This document shows, one piece after another, positions 18,651 through 27,382 of a stretch of 64,000 nt of DNA. Source of the DNA: Allorhodopirellula solitaria (GTDB lineage: Bacteria > Planctomycetota > Planctomycetia > Pirellulales > Pirellulaceae). The notes beneath the pieces were generated by a model, which saw only the letters and a list, made by a program, of their open reading frames with translations, was not told the origin of the DNA and made no database searches. The DNA lies in assembly GCF_007859855.1 (NCBI RefSeq), contig NZ_SJPK01000015.1:1-64000 (forward strand). Direction: 5' to 3'. How positions within the stretch are numbered: position 1 is the first letter of the stretch; each line of letters begins with the position of its first letter. A program made the translations under genes and the position numbers.

Positions 18651-19883
18651 TCACTTTGAATCATCCGCTCCGCCATCGTCCGGATCCACCTCAGCACCGC
18701 GGGCCGACAAAAAATCACCATAGGGTTCCAGCGATGGGATGTGTTCGCAGAACGTACGGAGCGTGACCAGTAGAGGAACGGCGACCAACATGCCGACGAC
18801 CGACCACAACCACGCCCAGAAGGTGACCGAAATGAAAACCACGACAGTATTGAGTTTCAAGTGACGGCCCACGAAATACGGCGTGATGAACTGGCCCTCG
18901 ATCGCCGTCAGCAGATAGTAGGTGGCCGCTGGCATGATCGCTGCCCACGCACCCGAGAACGTCAACAGTCCAACCACCAGGGCGAGCAGCGAACCGCCAA
19001 TCGCACCGATGTAAGGCACATAGTTGAACAGGGCAGCAACGAGTCCAAACAAAAACGGGTTGGGCATCCCGAAGGCCCACATGGCCAGCCCGACCGCGAT
19101 CCCCAGACCTCCGTTGATGATCGATATGGTCATCAGATACTGAGAAAGCTTGCGCTCCACATCATGCGCAATCGTGATCGCTCGTCGTTTATCGCGAAAC
19201 GTGGGCATCGTATGCACAAGCTTCTCGTAGAACATGTCCCCCGACGCGAGGATGAAGAACAGCAGCACCAACACCAAGATAGTTTGCACGAACGCCGAGG
19301 GCGCCGTCGTGGCGAGCATGCCAACATAGCTCTGGTCGCGAACGACGACCTCTTGGACGTCGCCATTCGACTCTGGTGTAGCCGCGTCTTCGACCTCTTG
19401 CACCACTTCGCTGACGGACTTGCCCTCGGAACCTCCACCGAAGCCGTTGCGGATTTCGAGCATGCGTTGTTCAAGCCTAGCGCCGATCTCCGGAGCATTC
19501 TCGACCCAGTTTGTCAGCGGCGTTATCAACATCAGCCCCGTCAGTAGCAAGCCGCCGACGAGCGTCATGACGATCATCCCCGCCGCGATACCAGGCGGCG
19601 TGCCAATTCGCTCCAACAGCCGACGTACGGGACTGAACACTAGCGACAGCAGAAAAGCAAGGATTACGGGCGTCAAGAAAACCTGAGCGTAGGCCAACCC
19701 CGCAACGGACAAGAGCACGAAAATCCCGATGACCGCCCACGCTGGGGCGCCCTGACGTCGATTCGGTTTCCCCGCACGCGACTGCGGTGGGGCGGTCTGG
19801 GCAAGCTCGTCACTTGCCGCTTGTTGGTCCAACGATTTCGAATCAGGGGCAGCGGTAGGGCCGGATTTTGCTTCGTTTGACAT
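18651..19883 (-). CDS. AI-2E family (PerM-type) membrane transporter
   Basis: 410 residues from the ATG at 19883, which is preceded by AAAGGATACG, a good ribosome site. The N-terminal 60 residues are polar. Two hydrophobic helices around AWAVIGIFVLLSVAGLAYA and FLTPVILAFLLSLVFSP open the membrane part. The conserved C-terminal half contains FGLVAALFNYVPYIGAIGG and the late ITPYFVGRHLKLNTVVVF, the typical end of the family. Members move small solutes such as autoinducer-2 or sodium/protons; the substrate cannot be read here. Confidence 0.9.
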   Translation of the reverse strand: MSNEAKSGPTAAPDSKSLDQQAASDELAQTAPPQSRAGKPNRRQGAPAWAVIGIFVLLSVAGLAYAQVFLTPVILAFLLSLVFSPVRRLLERIGTPPGIAAGMIVMTLVGGLLLTGLMLITPLTNWVENAPEIGARLEQRMLEIRNGFGGGSEGKSVSEVVQEVEDAATPESNGDVQEVVVRDQSYVGMLATTAPSAFVQTILVLVLLFFILASGDMFYEKLVHTMPTFRDKRRAITIAHDVERKLSQYLMTISIINGGLGIAVGLAMWAFGMPNPFLFGLVAALFNYVPYIGAIGGSLLALVVGLLTFSGAWAAIMPAATYYLLTAIEGQFITPYFVGRHLKLNTVVVFISVTFWAWLWSVVGMLVAVPLLVTLRTFCEHIPSLEPYGDFLSARGAEVDPDDGGADDSK

Positions 19884-20292
19884 CGTATCCTTTGATCGAT
19901 TGAGGGACGAGTGAAAATCCGACAGTGCCAGCATCCTTTTCGAAAGGTCAGATCGAACACGCGGCTCTAATCTGCCAGCGGAGACACCTCCGTGCCATCA
20001 GCCCCCGCAGTCGAGACTCGGGCCGCCGCAAGTATCGTACCACCTTCGACCGCAGTCTGCGGATTGGTACGACAAATGCTGGGCTATTAGCCGAACGAGC
20101 GTTCGTCTTGTCTGATTCCACTAACGGGCCAGCCGCCGCCAGTGTCCCTGGAACTGAATAAGACGCCGAGCCCTGGGGCAGCGAAACTGCGGCTGCGCCC
20201 GGCCGCTTGGGCGAAGAATTACCGGCCCCCATTGGCTCGCAGCCCACGAACGACTTACTGCACTTTCTCAACTTTCACTGAACCAATTGAGC
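19884..20292. other. Intergenic region between divergent genes
   Basis: About 400 bases between the AI-2E-type permease (-) and the DUF1206 gene (+). It must hold both promoters. I could not single out -35/-10 boxes with confidence, and I see no repeat or RNA gene in it. Confidence 0.4.
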
Positions 20293-21168
20293 ATGTCGAA
20301 AACAGCTACAAACCAGAATGATCTCTCCGAACACGAATCGTGGCACGGCTTTGAAACCAAGACGCTTCCCGAGGTACCGTCGTGGGTCGAACCGCTCGGT
20401 CGAGCGGGACACATCGCCAAGGGCGTGGTCTACGGGATCATCGGTGCGTTGGCATTTCAGCTCGCGATTGGGGCGGGCGGTGAGATATCGGGGTCCCGGG
20501 AAGCTGTCCGGGAGATCGGCCAGCAGCCATTCGGGCGAATTTTGCTAGGCATTGTTGCCATTGGATTGCTCGGGTACACGTTGTGGCGTTGGGTGCAGGC
20601 TGCGAAGGATACCGAGGGGGAGGGCACCGATGCCAAAGGTATCGTTAAACGCGTGGGGTACGCCCTCAGCGGAGCCGCCTACCTGTCGCTGGGGATCTTT
20701 GCCGGTTCGCTTGCCTTGGGAATGGCGGGTGGATCGGGAAGTGGATCCGGTGGCGGTTCGAGCACGCTACTCGATTCCACTTGGGGTCGCATCGTGCTAG
20801 GCGTGGCGGGTGCCGTCACGATCAGCGTCGCGATTTACTTCGTCTACAAAGCTTACCTGGCGAAGTTCATGGAGAAATATGACTTCGCCCGGATGAGCGA
20901 GTCGGCGAGGAAATTCGCACTGCACGCTGGGCGATTTGGACTGGCCACACGTGGCGTCGCTTTCGCGATCATCGGTGGGTTCATCCTTCGTTCGGCGGTC
21001 AATGGAACCGCCGATGGCGAAATTGCCGGAATGAGCGATGCCTTGGCAGCGATCGCGGCGCAACCTTTTGGCAAAGTCCTGATCGGTATCACCGGCTTAG
21101 GATTGGTTTGTTATGCCGTTCACATGTGTCTGATGGGCTGGTATCGTCGGTTCAACATTGGCAAGTGA
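20293..21168 (+). CDS. DUF1206 family membrane protein
   Basis: 291 residues from the ATG at 20293. The protein is made of three similar units of two helices each, opening with GRAGHIAKGVVYGIIGALAF, VGYALSGAAYLSLGIFAGSL and GRFGLATRGVAFAIIGGFIL. This triple DUF1206 repeat is characteristic. Small-residue turns QQPFGRILLGIVAIGLLGY and AQPFGKVLIGITGLGLVCY close the first and third units. The function of the family is not known. It is the first gene of a tight four-gene operon with phosphatidylcholine synthase, so a role in the envelope is plausible. Confidence 0.9.
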   Translation: MSKTATNQNDLSEHESWHGFETKTLPEVPSWVEPLGRAGHIAKGVVYGIIGALAFQLAIGAGGEISGSREAVREIGQQPFGRILLGIVAIGLLGYTLWRWVQAAKDTEGEGTDAKGIVKRVGYALSGAAYLSLGIFAGSLALGMAGGSGSGSGGGSSTLLDSTWGRIVLGVAGAVTISVAIYFVYKAYLAKFMEKYDFARMSESARKFALHAGRFGLATRGVAFAIIGGFILRSAVNGTADGEIAGMSDALAAIAAQPFGKVLIGITGLGLVCYAVHMCLMGWYRRFNIGK

Positions 21169-21175
21169 TCCGGTG

Positions 21176-21877
21176 ATGCATCGAAAGCGGCTCATTGCCT
21201 ACTCCGTCCATGTGTTGACGGCCTCTGGAGTCGTGCCGGCTGCGCTGGCGGCGATGGAGATCGCCAGCCCGACGTGTGATCCCAGAATCGTTTTTCTGTG
21301 GTTGTTGCTCTCAACGCTGATCGACGCGATCGACGGTCCACTGGCGAGACGATTTCACGTCAAGAAGTATGCAGCCAGCATTGACGGGCGGACGATCGAC
21401 GACTTGTTGGACTACCTGACGTTCGCGTTCATCCCCCTCCTGTTGATCTGGCGGATGCAGTGGATGCCAATCGGCTTAGGTTGGACGGTCGTGCTGGCGA
21501 TGGGCGCGAGTCTGTTTGGCTTTGCCCATACCGAAGCGAAGGACGAGACGGATGGTTTCTTCCGCGGCTTTCCTTCGTACTGGAACGCGTTCGCTCTTTA
21601 CGCTGGCATTTTCTCCACACTGTTTTCACCGTGGTTGACTGCCATTACGCTGTGGATATTGACTGTGCTGACGGTTGCTCCGGTACGGATGATCTATCCG
21701 AACTTGGCTCCGAGGGCGTGGAAGCCTACCGTCATGATTGGCGCGTTGCTGTGGACGCTTATACTCCTAGCGATGCTATACAGTTTCCCTCGACCGCCGA
21801 TCGTCTTGGTGGCCGTGTCACTGCTGTATCCCGTGTTCTATGCGTTCCTATCCTGGCACCTGAGTCGACGTTCATGA
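21176..21877 (+). CDS. pcs: CDP-alcohol phosphatidyltransferase, phosphatidylcholine synthase type
   Basis: 233 residues with six to eight membrane helices. The motif reads D50-AID-G54-PL-A57-R58, then twelve residues to G71, D75 and D79. The general CDP-alcohol motif has eight residues in that gap; the twelve-residue gap (DG-x2-AR-x12-G-x3-D-x3-D) is the form described for bacterial phosphatidylcholine synthase. FFRGFPSYWN also fits that family. The enzyme would join CDP-diacylglycerol and choline to make phosphatidylcholine at the inner membrane. The start at 21176 lies seven bases after DUF1206; a GTG at 21173 is possible. Its stop overlaps the next gene in an ATGA. Confidence 0.85.
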   Translation: MHRKRLIAYSVHVLTASGVVPAALAAMEIASPTCDPRIVFLWLLLSTLIDAIDGPLARRFHVKKYAASIDGRTIDDLLDYLTFAFIPLLLIWRMQWMPIGLGWTVVLAMGASLFGFAHTEAKDETDGFFRGFPSYWNAFALYAGIFSTLFSPWLTAITLWILTVLTVAPVRMIYPNLAPRAWKPTVMIGALLWTLILLAMLYSFPRPPIVLVAVSLLYPVFYAFLSWHLSRRS

Positions 21878-22329
21878 TTTCCGATTCGTTGCCGAACTCA
21901 CCAATGGCGTTACCACGTGCCATTCCGATTCGCGTCTCGGGGGGTTGGCTAGTTTCAGGGAACTCTGTCGAGACAGAAACCACTTTCGATCTATTTTCCG
22001 TCGTGCAGCACGTTGCTAAGCAGTGCGGGCAGCCGACCAGCGCAAACGAGACAAGTATGGCAAGGACAGCATCCTATCCCGGCGTGATGCTGGGGCGGAT
22101 CGCAAAGCGAAGTGGCGTGGCCGCAATGGTGCAGTCTATCGGCGGTGCTCCCGAGGAAAACGGCTCGGCCCACGGCGGCCTGCCGGGCATGGTTGCATTG
22201 GCAGACACTCAGCAATTCGGCGTGAGAATCCGCTGGGGTCAGTTTGCCGCTGAACAGCTAGCTATCCTTCCCAACGACAAGGCTGCTGGCTGGAAACCGC
22301 GTGGATCTGCGAAGATGGTGAGGCGTTAG
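21874..22329 (+). CDS. Small protein of unknown function in the pcs operon
   Basis: 151 residues. It begins in the ATGA shared with the pcs stop codon and ends one base before the next start, so position strongly argues that it is translated. No motif is recognised; it has no clear signal peptide or membrane helix, and the middle is rich in Gly, Ala and Ser (SIGGAPEENGSAHGGLPG). The same frame is open for a further 138 codons upstream, but that part lies over pcs and is not considered coding. It could also be a decayed or lineage-specific gene. Confidence 0.5.
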   Translation: MISDSLPNSPMALPRAIPIRVSGGWLVSGNSVETETTFDLFSVVQHVAKQCGQPTSANETSMARTASYPGVMLGRIAKRSGVAAMVQSIGGAPEENGSAHGGLPGMVALADTQQFGVRIRWGQFAAEQLAILPNDKAAGWKPRGSAKMVRR

Positions 22330-22330
22330 T

Positions 22331-23488
22331 ATGAGTATCGCCTTCATCGCGTCTGTTGTGATTCTCGCGGCACTGCTTTTCCTGGCCTTCGGCTCACTGC
22401 TGAGCCTGAGCAGTCACCCACACTGGTTCGTGCGCGGCTGGGATTTCCCTCGCGTTCAGATCCTGGTACTCAGCTGGGCGCTACTGTCCCTGTATGCCGC
22501 CGTGCGCGGCGTCTGTGGTGCGGATGCCGTGCTGGCCGCCTGGCCATTCGTGACGCTGGCGGTCGCTCTGACGCTCTGGCATGGCTTCCGCATCATCCCA
22601 TACACGGTGCTGTACCCGAAACAAGTCGCGGACACGCCGCCGGATCTGCCGGATCATCAACGCGAGCACAATGACACGACACGGTTGCTGATGAGCAACG
22701 TGGAGATGGAGAACGACCAGTACGAACGAGCGATGGCGGTTATCCGTCGGGCGTCGCCGGACGTCGTGCTGATGGTTGAGATTGATCAAAGTTGGCTAGA
22801 GGAAATTTCGGAATTCGTTGCTGAGTATCCACACCGAGTGATCGTTCCACAGGACAATTGGTACGGGATGATGCTGCTTTCGAAACTTCCGATTGAACGC
22901 CATGAAGTTCGCTATCTGATCCAGGACGATATTCCATCGATCGATGCGAGCCTCCGGATGGATGATGGCACCTTGATTCGCTTCATCGGCGTTCATCCCC
23001 GACCTCCCGAACCGATTCGTGACACCGACGCGACGGCGCGGGATGCAGAGCTGATACTGTGGGGTGAAGAGCTAGCCGATGAAGAAGGTCCCGTGATCAT
23101 CGGTGGTGACCTCAACGACGTCGCCTGGTCACAGACGACGCGTTTGTTCCTGCGGGTCAGTCGCTTACTCGATCCCCGCCGCGGACGCGGGTTTTTCAAT
23201 TCGTTCCACGCCGGCCGATGGTACCTGCGATTTCCGCTCGATCACGTTTTTCACTCCGTCCACTTTACGCTGAGCAAGATCGCCAGATTAGATAATATTG
23301 GCTCAGACCATTTTCCAATCATGATCGATCTTCGGTTGACCCCTGAGGAGAAATCGGAGCACAACCCGTTGGAGAAGGAGGAGTCCGACGATGCGGCTGC
23401 CGAGGAGCGTTTGCAGCGGGCCGCCGACGATGAGACGCTCGATGGCGACGCCGTCGACGATGACGTCGAAGACATCTCAGACCGATGA
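22331..23488 (+). CDS. Membrane-anchored endonuclease/exonuclease/phosphatase family protein
   Basis: 385 residues. Three hydrophobic helices fill residues 1-95. The EEP catalytic domain follows at about 115-335, with LLMSNVEMEND (metal Asn/Glu), VVLMVEIDQSWLEE, VIIGGDLNDVAW (the GDxN motif) and the closing IGSDHFPIMIDL (SDH motif). The last 50 residues are strongly acidic. Such proteins cleave phosphodiester bonds in nucleic acids, phospholipids or inositol phosphates; next to pcs a phospholipid substrate is attractive but unproven. The start is one base after the previous stop. Confidence 0.88.
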   Translation: MSIAFIASVVILAALLFLAFGSLLSLSSHPHWFVRGWDFPRVQILVLSWALLSLYAAVRGVCGADAVLAAWPFVTLAVALTLWHGFRIIPYTVLYPKQVADTPPDLPDHQREHNDTTRLLMSNVEMENDQYERAMAVIRRASPDVVLMVEIDQSWLEEISEFVAEYPHRVIVPQDNWYGMMLLSKLPIERHEVRYLIQDDIPSIDASLRMDDGTLIRFIGVHPRPPEPIRDTDATARDAELILWGEELADEEGPVIIGGDLNDVAWSQTTRLFLRVSRLLDPRRGRGFFNSFHAGRWYLRFPLDHVFHSVHFTLSKIARLDNIGSDHFPIMIDLRLTPEEKSEHNPLEKEESDDAAAEERLQRAADDETLDGDAVDDDVEDISDR

Positions 23489-24200
23489 GGGCTGGCGTCG
23501 CTCGAATGCCGTCGCACCATCACCGGGCTTGGGCACCGTCAGCTCCCCTCTCGGCGGCTTGACTGCCGGCCCGCCTCGCGGTTGATTCACCGAAGAAACA
23601 TCACGCCATCCAGCGTCGCTACGCATTCCACGAGAAAAATCACTGAACCTACGTTCTGTATTTCCGTCCAGCAGTGACGTCGGAGCCGACAGTTCGCTGG
23701 CGTCGAGCAGGTCCGCATAAGTCACCCGGTTCGCTCTCCCGACGGTGACCTGTCTCGCCAGGCACGAGATTCGCGTCTGATGATTGATCTATATCGCTCC
23801 TGAGCAGGAACTAAAGATGACGGACTCATCGAACCAATGAACCCATAGAGCGAGGTGTTTGGAGTGGTGGGTTTAACCCAGGCGTTCGCTGGCTGCGAAG
23901 GTCGGGCGACTGATTCGATTCAGCGAATCAATCGCGCCCTGGCAGTCCACCGAGGTTCGCAAGAGCAGCCGGATGACAAAACGATTATCGTGATCTCGAA
24001 ATCAGCGGAAACACCGTAAGCGGCACCGCGCCGACCTGCAGGTATACCCTGGAGTTCCCCACGGGTTGCCTTGGGGCAGCTGACAGCTCGTCGCCTCGTT
24101 CATCGCAATTCCGCCAGCCGTCGATCAGCCAACAGTGGATCCGCCAAAAGTGGATCCGCCGGTGGTTGCTCGCAGATTGTTTAATTGCGGCATTGGCGGA
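23489..24200. other. Gene-poor stretch
   Basis: About 710 bases without a gene I would defend. An 82-codon frame on the minus strand overlaps the acidic tail of the EEP gene and looks like its shadow. A 15-bp duplication lies at 24133-24162. No RNA gene or clear terminator was recognised. Confidence 0.45.
24133..24162 (+). repeat. Tandem duplication, 15-bp unit
   Basis: Two adjacent units containing AGTGGATCCGCC, at 24133 and 24148, just downstream of the metallopeptidase stop codon. Confidence 0.85.
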
Positions 24201-24905
24201 TTAAAATTCTCCCCACGTTCTCGCTTGCAGTTCGAACATCCGAGGATCGTGCTGTTTCAACTCGGCGCGAACGAAGGGGTAGAAGTCGTTGACCCCCAGG
24301 TAGGCTTCCGTCGACTCCGCGAAGTACTCCTTGTGATTGTTCATGCCGTAGTGCATCGCCGTGCGATGGTCGTGGGTCAATACCTTGTCGTAGCTACCGG
24401 AATTCTTCGCACTGTCATAGATCGCCCGGATCTCCGGCTCATCGAATCCCAGGACCTGATCGTGGTACGCATGCGCCAATTCGTGCAACACCGCGTAGGG
24501 ATGCTTAGCCCACTGCGTTCGGCTAAGCAGATGGTCCACATTGGGCACATGGACGTGTTTCGCAAGCGCCGGGTTCATCCCGTTTCTCGCCAACCAGCGG
24601 GCGTTCGGGTGATAGACCAGCCCCCGACCTTGGCCTGCCCATTCGATCCAAATTGGCAGGCTCTGCAGTTCAGCTAATCGTTCTCCACGAACGACAAAAG
24701 CGCAGCGTTGGAGATGATTTGCGAGCGCGTCCAATGCCCGCTGTCCCTTGGCGGCATGATCGGGGGTCAGCAATTGCGGATCCACTTTGACGGTCCAACC
24801 CTCGATTTCCCGAACCACCGGTTCCTTGTACGGAGCGGAATCATCGGCCGCGCCGATGCTCGCCGAAATGTAGAAACAACCGAGCAGCAACCAACCAAAT
24901 CTCAT
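24201..24905 (-). CDS. Exported zinc metallopeptidase-like protein
   Basis: 234 residues with a signal peptide (MRFGWLLLGCFYISASIGAA). The zinc motif is HELAH at 141-145, within PYAVLHELAHAYHDQ. About 50 residues later HKEYFAESTEAYLG offers the third ligand (E197 or E200), the arrangement of gluzincins and lethal-factor-like peptidases. The protein probably acts in the periplasm or outside the cell. A copy of the MITE-like element starts 20 bases upstream of its start codon (24926) and may have brought or broken its promoter. Substrate unknown. Confidence 0.83.
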   Translation of the reverse strand: MRFGWLLLGCFYISASIGAADDSAPYKEPVVREIEGWTVKVDPQLLTPDHAAKGQRALDALANHLQRCAFVVRGERLAELQSLPIWIEWAGQGRGLVYHPNARWLARNGMNPALAKHVHVPNVDHLLSRTQWAKHPYAVLHELAHAYHDQVLGFDEPEIRAIYDSAKNSGSYDKVLTHDHRTAMHYGMNNHKEYFAESTEAYLGVNDFYPFVRAELKQHDPRMFELQARTWGEF

Positions 24906-24925
24906 TCCGAACCAACCTTTTTGAG

Positions 24926-25232
24926 CTCAACCAACGGAAGCGTGCGCGGAGCACAGGGGAAGGTTATTCTAGGCATGGCTCTCGTATCCAATGATTGATT
25001 TGTCGGAGGTGATAGTGGATGTTAGACTAGAGCTGCCGGGAGAAACGGAGCCGAGATCTGCAGAGGTGCGGGCTTGGCAAGGGATATCTCGGTCGATGGT
25101 ACGCCAATGGTGTTGCCGGTCCCTGGCGGACATTCGTTCGTCAGGCACCCATTTTTGTAAGATTATTGGATACTAAAGCCATGCCTAGAAAAACCTTCCC
25201 CCTGTGCTCCGCGCACGCTTCCGTCGGATGAG
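24926..25232. mobile_element. MITE-like inverted-repeat element, copy B
   Basis: About 307 bases with terminal inverted repeats of about 70 bases. The left end (24926-24995) and the reverse complement of the right end (25163-25232) differ at only a handful of positions, and both hold CGTGCGCGGAGCACAGG. The interior matches copies C and D (AGAAACGGAGCCGAG; GGCTTGGCAAGGGATATCTC). There is no transposase. No clear target duplication was found, so the edges may have eroded. It sits between the metallopeptidase and the FAD oxidoreductase genes. Confidence 0.85.
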
Positions 25233-25322
25233 CCCGAAATTGCGGCAATGAGTGCTAGCAGTCCGATCATCGTTTTCTGTCCATTCGAAGTCGGTGACGC
25301 AGCGGTGCCAAAATGCACTTGA

Positions 25323-26768
25323 TTAGCCCTTGATCTTATCCCAACGTAGCTCCTGCGGCATGACCTGCTGCTGAATCGAGACCGTCGCGGCGCGTCCCGC
25401 CGCTTCGCCCATCGCAACAGCGTTTCCAGTTACCCGGTAGCTAGAGTGGGCGATGAAGTCGCCGCTAATGCAGCGGCCTGCCAGCAGCAATCCATCGACA
25501 TCTTTGGCGATCAATGCCGGATAGGGTATGTCGTACGGTTGATGGCCGCCCTTTCTGAACGCGCCATCAATCTCCTTATTGCCGTGCGCGTTCAATGCGT
25601 GCACATCGATTGGAAATTTGGCGGTACAGACCGATTGCTCGTGCTTGAGCCCCGTGGCGATATCGTTTGCGGTGATTTGGTAGCGGCCACGGATCCTTCG
25701 TCCTTCGCGAACCCCGATCTGTTCCGCCGTTGCCACGACGGCAATGTCTTTCCAAGGGCCGCCGATACGGCGCAAGCCGTTAACCAGGTCGTGAACTTCG
25801 CGGCGAGCACGAATCGTCGACTCACTGATCGCATTGGCGTCGAACGCCGAGACGCCGTACTCGTGATTCGTCATGATCGAAAAAATATCGCTGTGCAAAT
25901 GTCGCAACGTGGGTGCCCGGTACGAAGGAGACAGCCCGTGTTCTTCCATCAGATCCAGTAGCAAGCGTTTTGCTGCAGGTGCTGTTTCTCGAATGTATGG
26001 GCGCACGGCATCGGGATCGATCCCAGTCAACAACGCGAGCATCGACATGGGCTGACACTCGCAGTCTTCGCCGAAGCCGAGATCGAATCGACAACCTGCA
26101 TGGGCCGCCAAGTCACCATCACCACTGCAATCGATAAATCGATCGGCTAGCCAAGCTTCACGACCGGACTTTGATTCCGTCAGTACCGCGACGACGCGGC
26201 GGTTCGAGTCCGTGACAGCCCCGACCAGCCGTGTGTGCAAGCGGATCTTCACACCCGCCTGGACACAAACGTCTTCGAGCACAAACTTGGCCACTTCCGG
26301 ATCGTAAACCGTGCCGTTGGTCTGATTCGCCACCGCGCTGCCGTGCTCTGCGAACCGCTGGAGTAGCTCGGCCATGATCCCGGATTTGTTCTCCGCATCA
26401 AGAATCTTGGTCAATAGCCCTGCTGTCCAGACACCGCCCAGACATCCCGCGACTTCGATCAATTGCACCGTTGCCCCGGCACGAGCAGCTGCCAAGGCCG
26501 CAGCGACTCCGGCCGGACCACCGCCACAAACGAGCACTTCGCTCTTTCCGGCCACAGGAATCTCTCGGGGTTGCTCTTTCAAAACCTGAGCGTCAGGTGA
26601 AAGCTCTGCTTCAGTGCGCAGTACGTCACCGCTGAGCGGATTCGCCATCCGAATCCCAGGGTTGGCGTCGGACGCCTTCGTGTCTGGCGAAGTCAGCGAA
26701 GCGGAGACGAAGAGCCCACCGGCGGTGGCTTGCAGAAAGTTGCGGCGTGATGGAACTGGAGTGTCCAT
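25323..26768 (-). CDS. Tat-exported FAD-dependent oxidoreductase
   Basis: 481 residues. A twin-arginine signal (SRRNFLQATAGG) opens the protein, indicating folded export with cofactor. The FAD site is VLVCGGGPAGVAAALAAARAG followed by an acidic residue (QLIEVAG). CSGDGDLAAHAGC lies near the middle, and the C-terminal LLLAGRCISGDFIAHSSYR followed by GEAAGRAATVS is the usual closing FAD contact of the FAD-dependent oxidoreductase family found in planctomycete sugar loci. The substrate is unknown; sugars or sugar derivatives fit the neighbourhood (fucosidase, Gfo/Idh/MocA). Confidence 0.88.
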   Translation of the reverse strand: MDTPVPSRRNFLQATAGGLFVSASLTSPDTKASDANPGIRMANPLSGDVLRTEAELSPDAQVLKEQPREIPVAGKSEVLVCGGGPAGVAAALAAARAGATVQLIEVAGCLGGVWTAGLLTKILDAENKSGIMAELLQRFAEHGSAVANQTNGTVYDPEVAKFVLEDVCVQAGVKIRLHTRLVGAVTDSNRRVVAVLTESKSGREAWLADRFIDCSGDGDLAAHAGCRFDLGFGEDCECQPMSMLALLTGIDPDAVRPYIRETAPAAKRLLLDLMEEHGLSPSYRAPTLRHLHSDIFSIMTNHEYGVSAFDANAISESTIRARREVHDLVNGLRRIGGPWKDIAVVATAEQIGVREGRRIRGRYQITANDIATGLKHEQSVCTAKFPIDVHALNAHGNKEIDGAFRKGGHQPYDIPYPALIAKDVDGLLLAGRCISGDFIAHSSYRVTGNAVAMGEAAGRAATVSIQQQVMPQELRWDKIKG

Positions 26769-26969
26769 ATTTCTTCCTTCATCGCTGGGACGCTGAGCAA
26801 AGATCCAAACCCATTCACCGTGGAATGCTAGCTGCCTGTGAACGGATCATCGCGTGCATGTGGTTGATTGCCGGCGTTATGCTGAGCTCAGTACGTCGCT
26901 GGCTTTCGCAGAACATCCGCTGGTGTCTGCAAGTCTACACGCTCGAGCAACAGCGTGCGAACGACTTGG

Positions 26970-27013
26970 AAGCTCCCGACAGGAGGCTTGGCGACAGGAA
27001 GCTCGGCGACACA
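26970..27013 (+). repeat. Tandem array, about three 15-bp units
   Basis: Units beginning at about 26970, 26984 and 26999, each close to AGGCTTGGCGACAGG. It lies in the non-coding stretch upstream of the hydrolase remnant. Confidence 0.8.
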
Positions 27014-27072
27014 GACACAGGGAGACGCTGTACACTTGAGAGCGTTCTCTCTCTCGTTCACTGGTTCATTTA

Positions 27073-27294
27073 ATGACACATCCAATGTTCCTCCCGGTAG
27101 CCGCGAAGTATCTCGATCTGCCCGGCCTGATCGCATCGCTGGCTCCACGACCGCTATGGCTCGCCGGTCAAGACGCTCCGCCTGCAATGATCGCCGCTAC
27201 CTATGACCAGGCTTCTCAATCCAGTGCACTGGTAACCTTCACCGGTGAGGCTGAGAAGCAGCAAGCCGAGGCGATTGGGTGGCTGCTTGAATAG
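27073..27294 (+). pseudogene. C-terminal remnant of an alpha/beta hydrolase (acetyl-xylan-esterase-like)
   Basis: A 73-residue frame with LDLPGLIASLAPRPLWLAGQ resembles the end of the large exported alpha/beta hydrolases of planctomycetes, where a phrase like LAPRPLLL precedes the catalytic Asp region. The rest of such a gene (several hundred residues, including the nucleophile) is absent upstream. I therefore read it as a gene remnant; a small independent gene is less likely. Confidence 0.45.
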
Positions 27295-27382
27295 CAGCCC
27301 GACCGTGTCGCTCAGCTTTTCCAGCTGATAGCAATAACAATCGTAAAAAGTAAAGAATCCCAAAGATATCGAAAGTAGAATT

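Noticed and set aside
23477-23725. 82-codon minus-strand frame after the EEP gene
   Set aside because: It overlaps the acidic tail of the EEP gene on the opposite strand and has no recognisable feature; conservation data would be needed.
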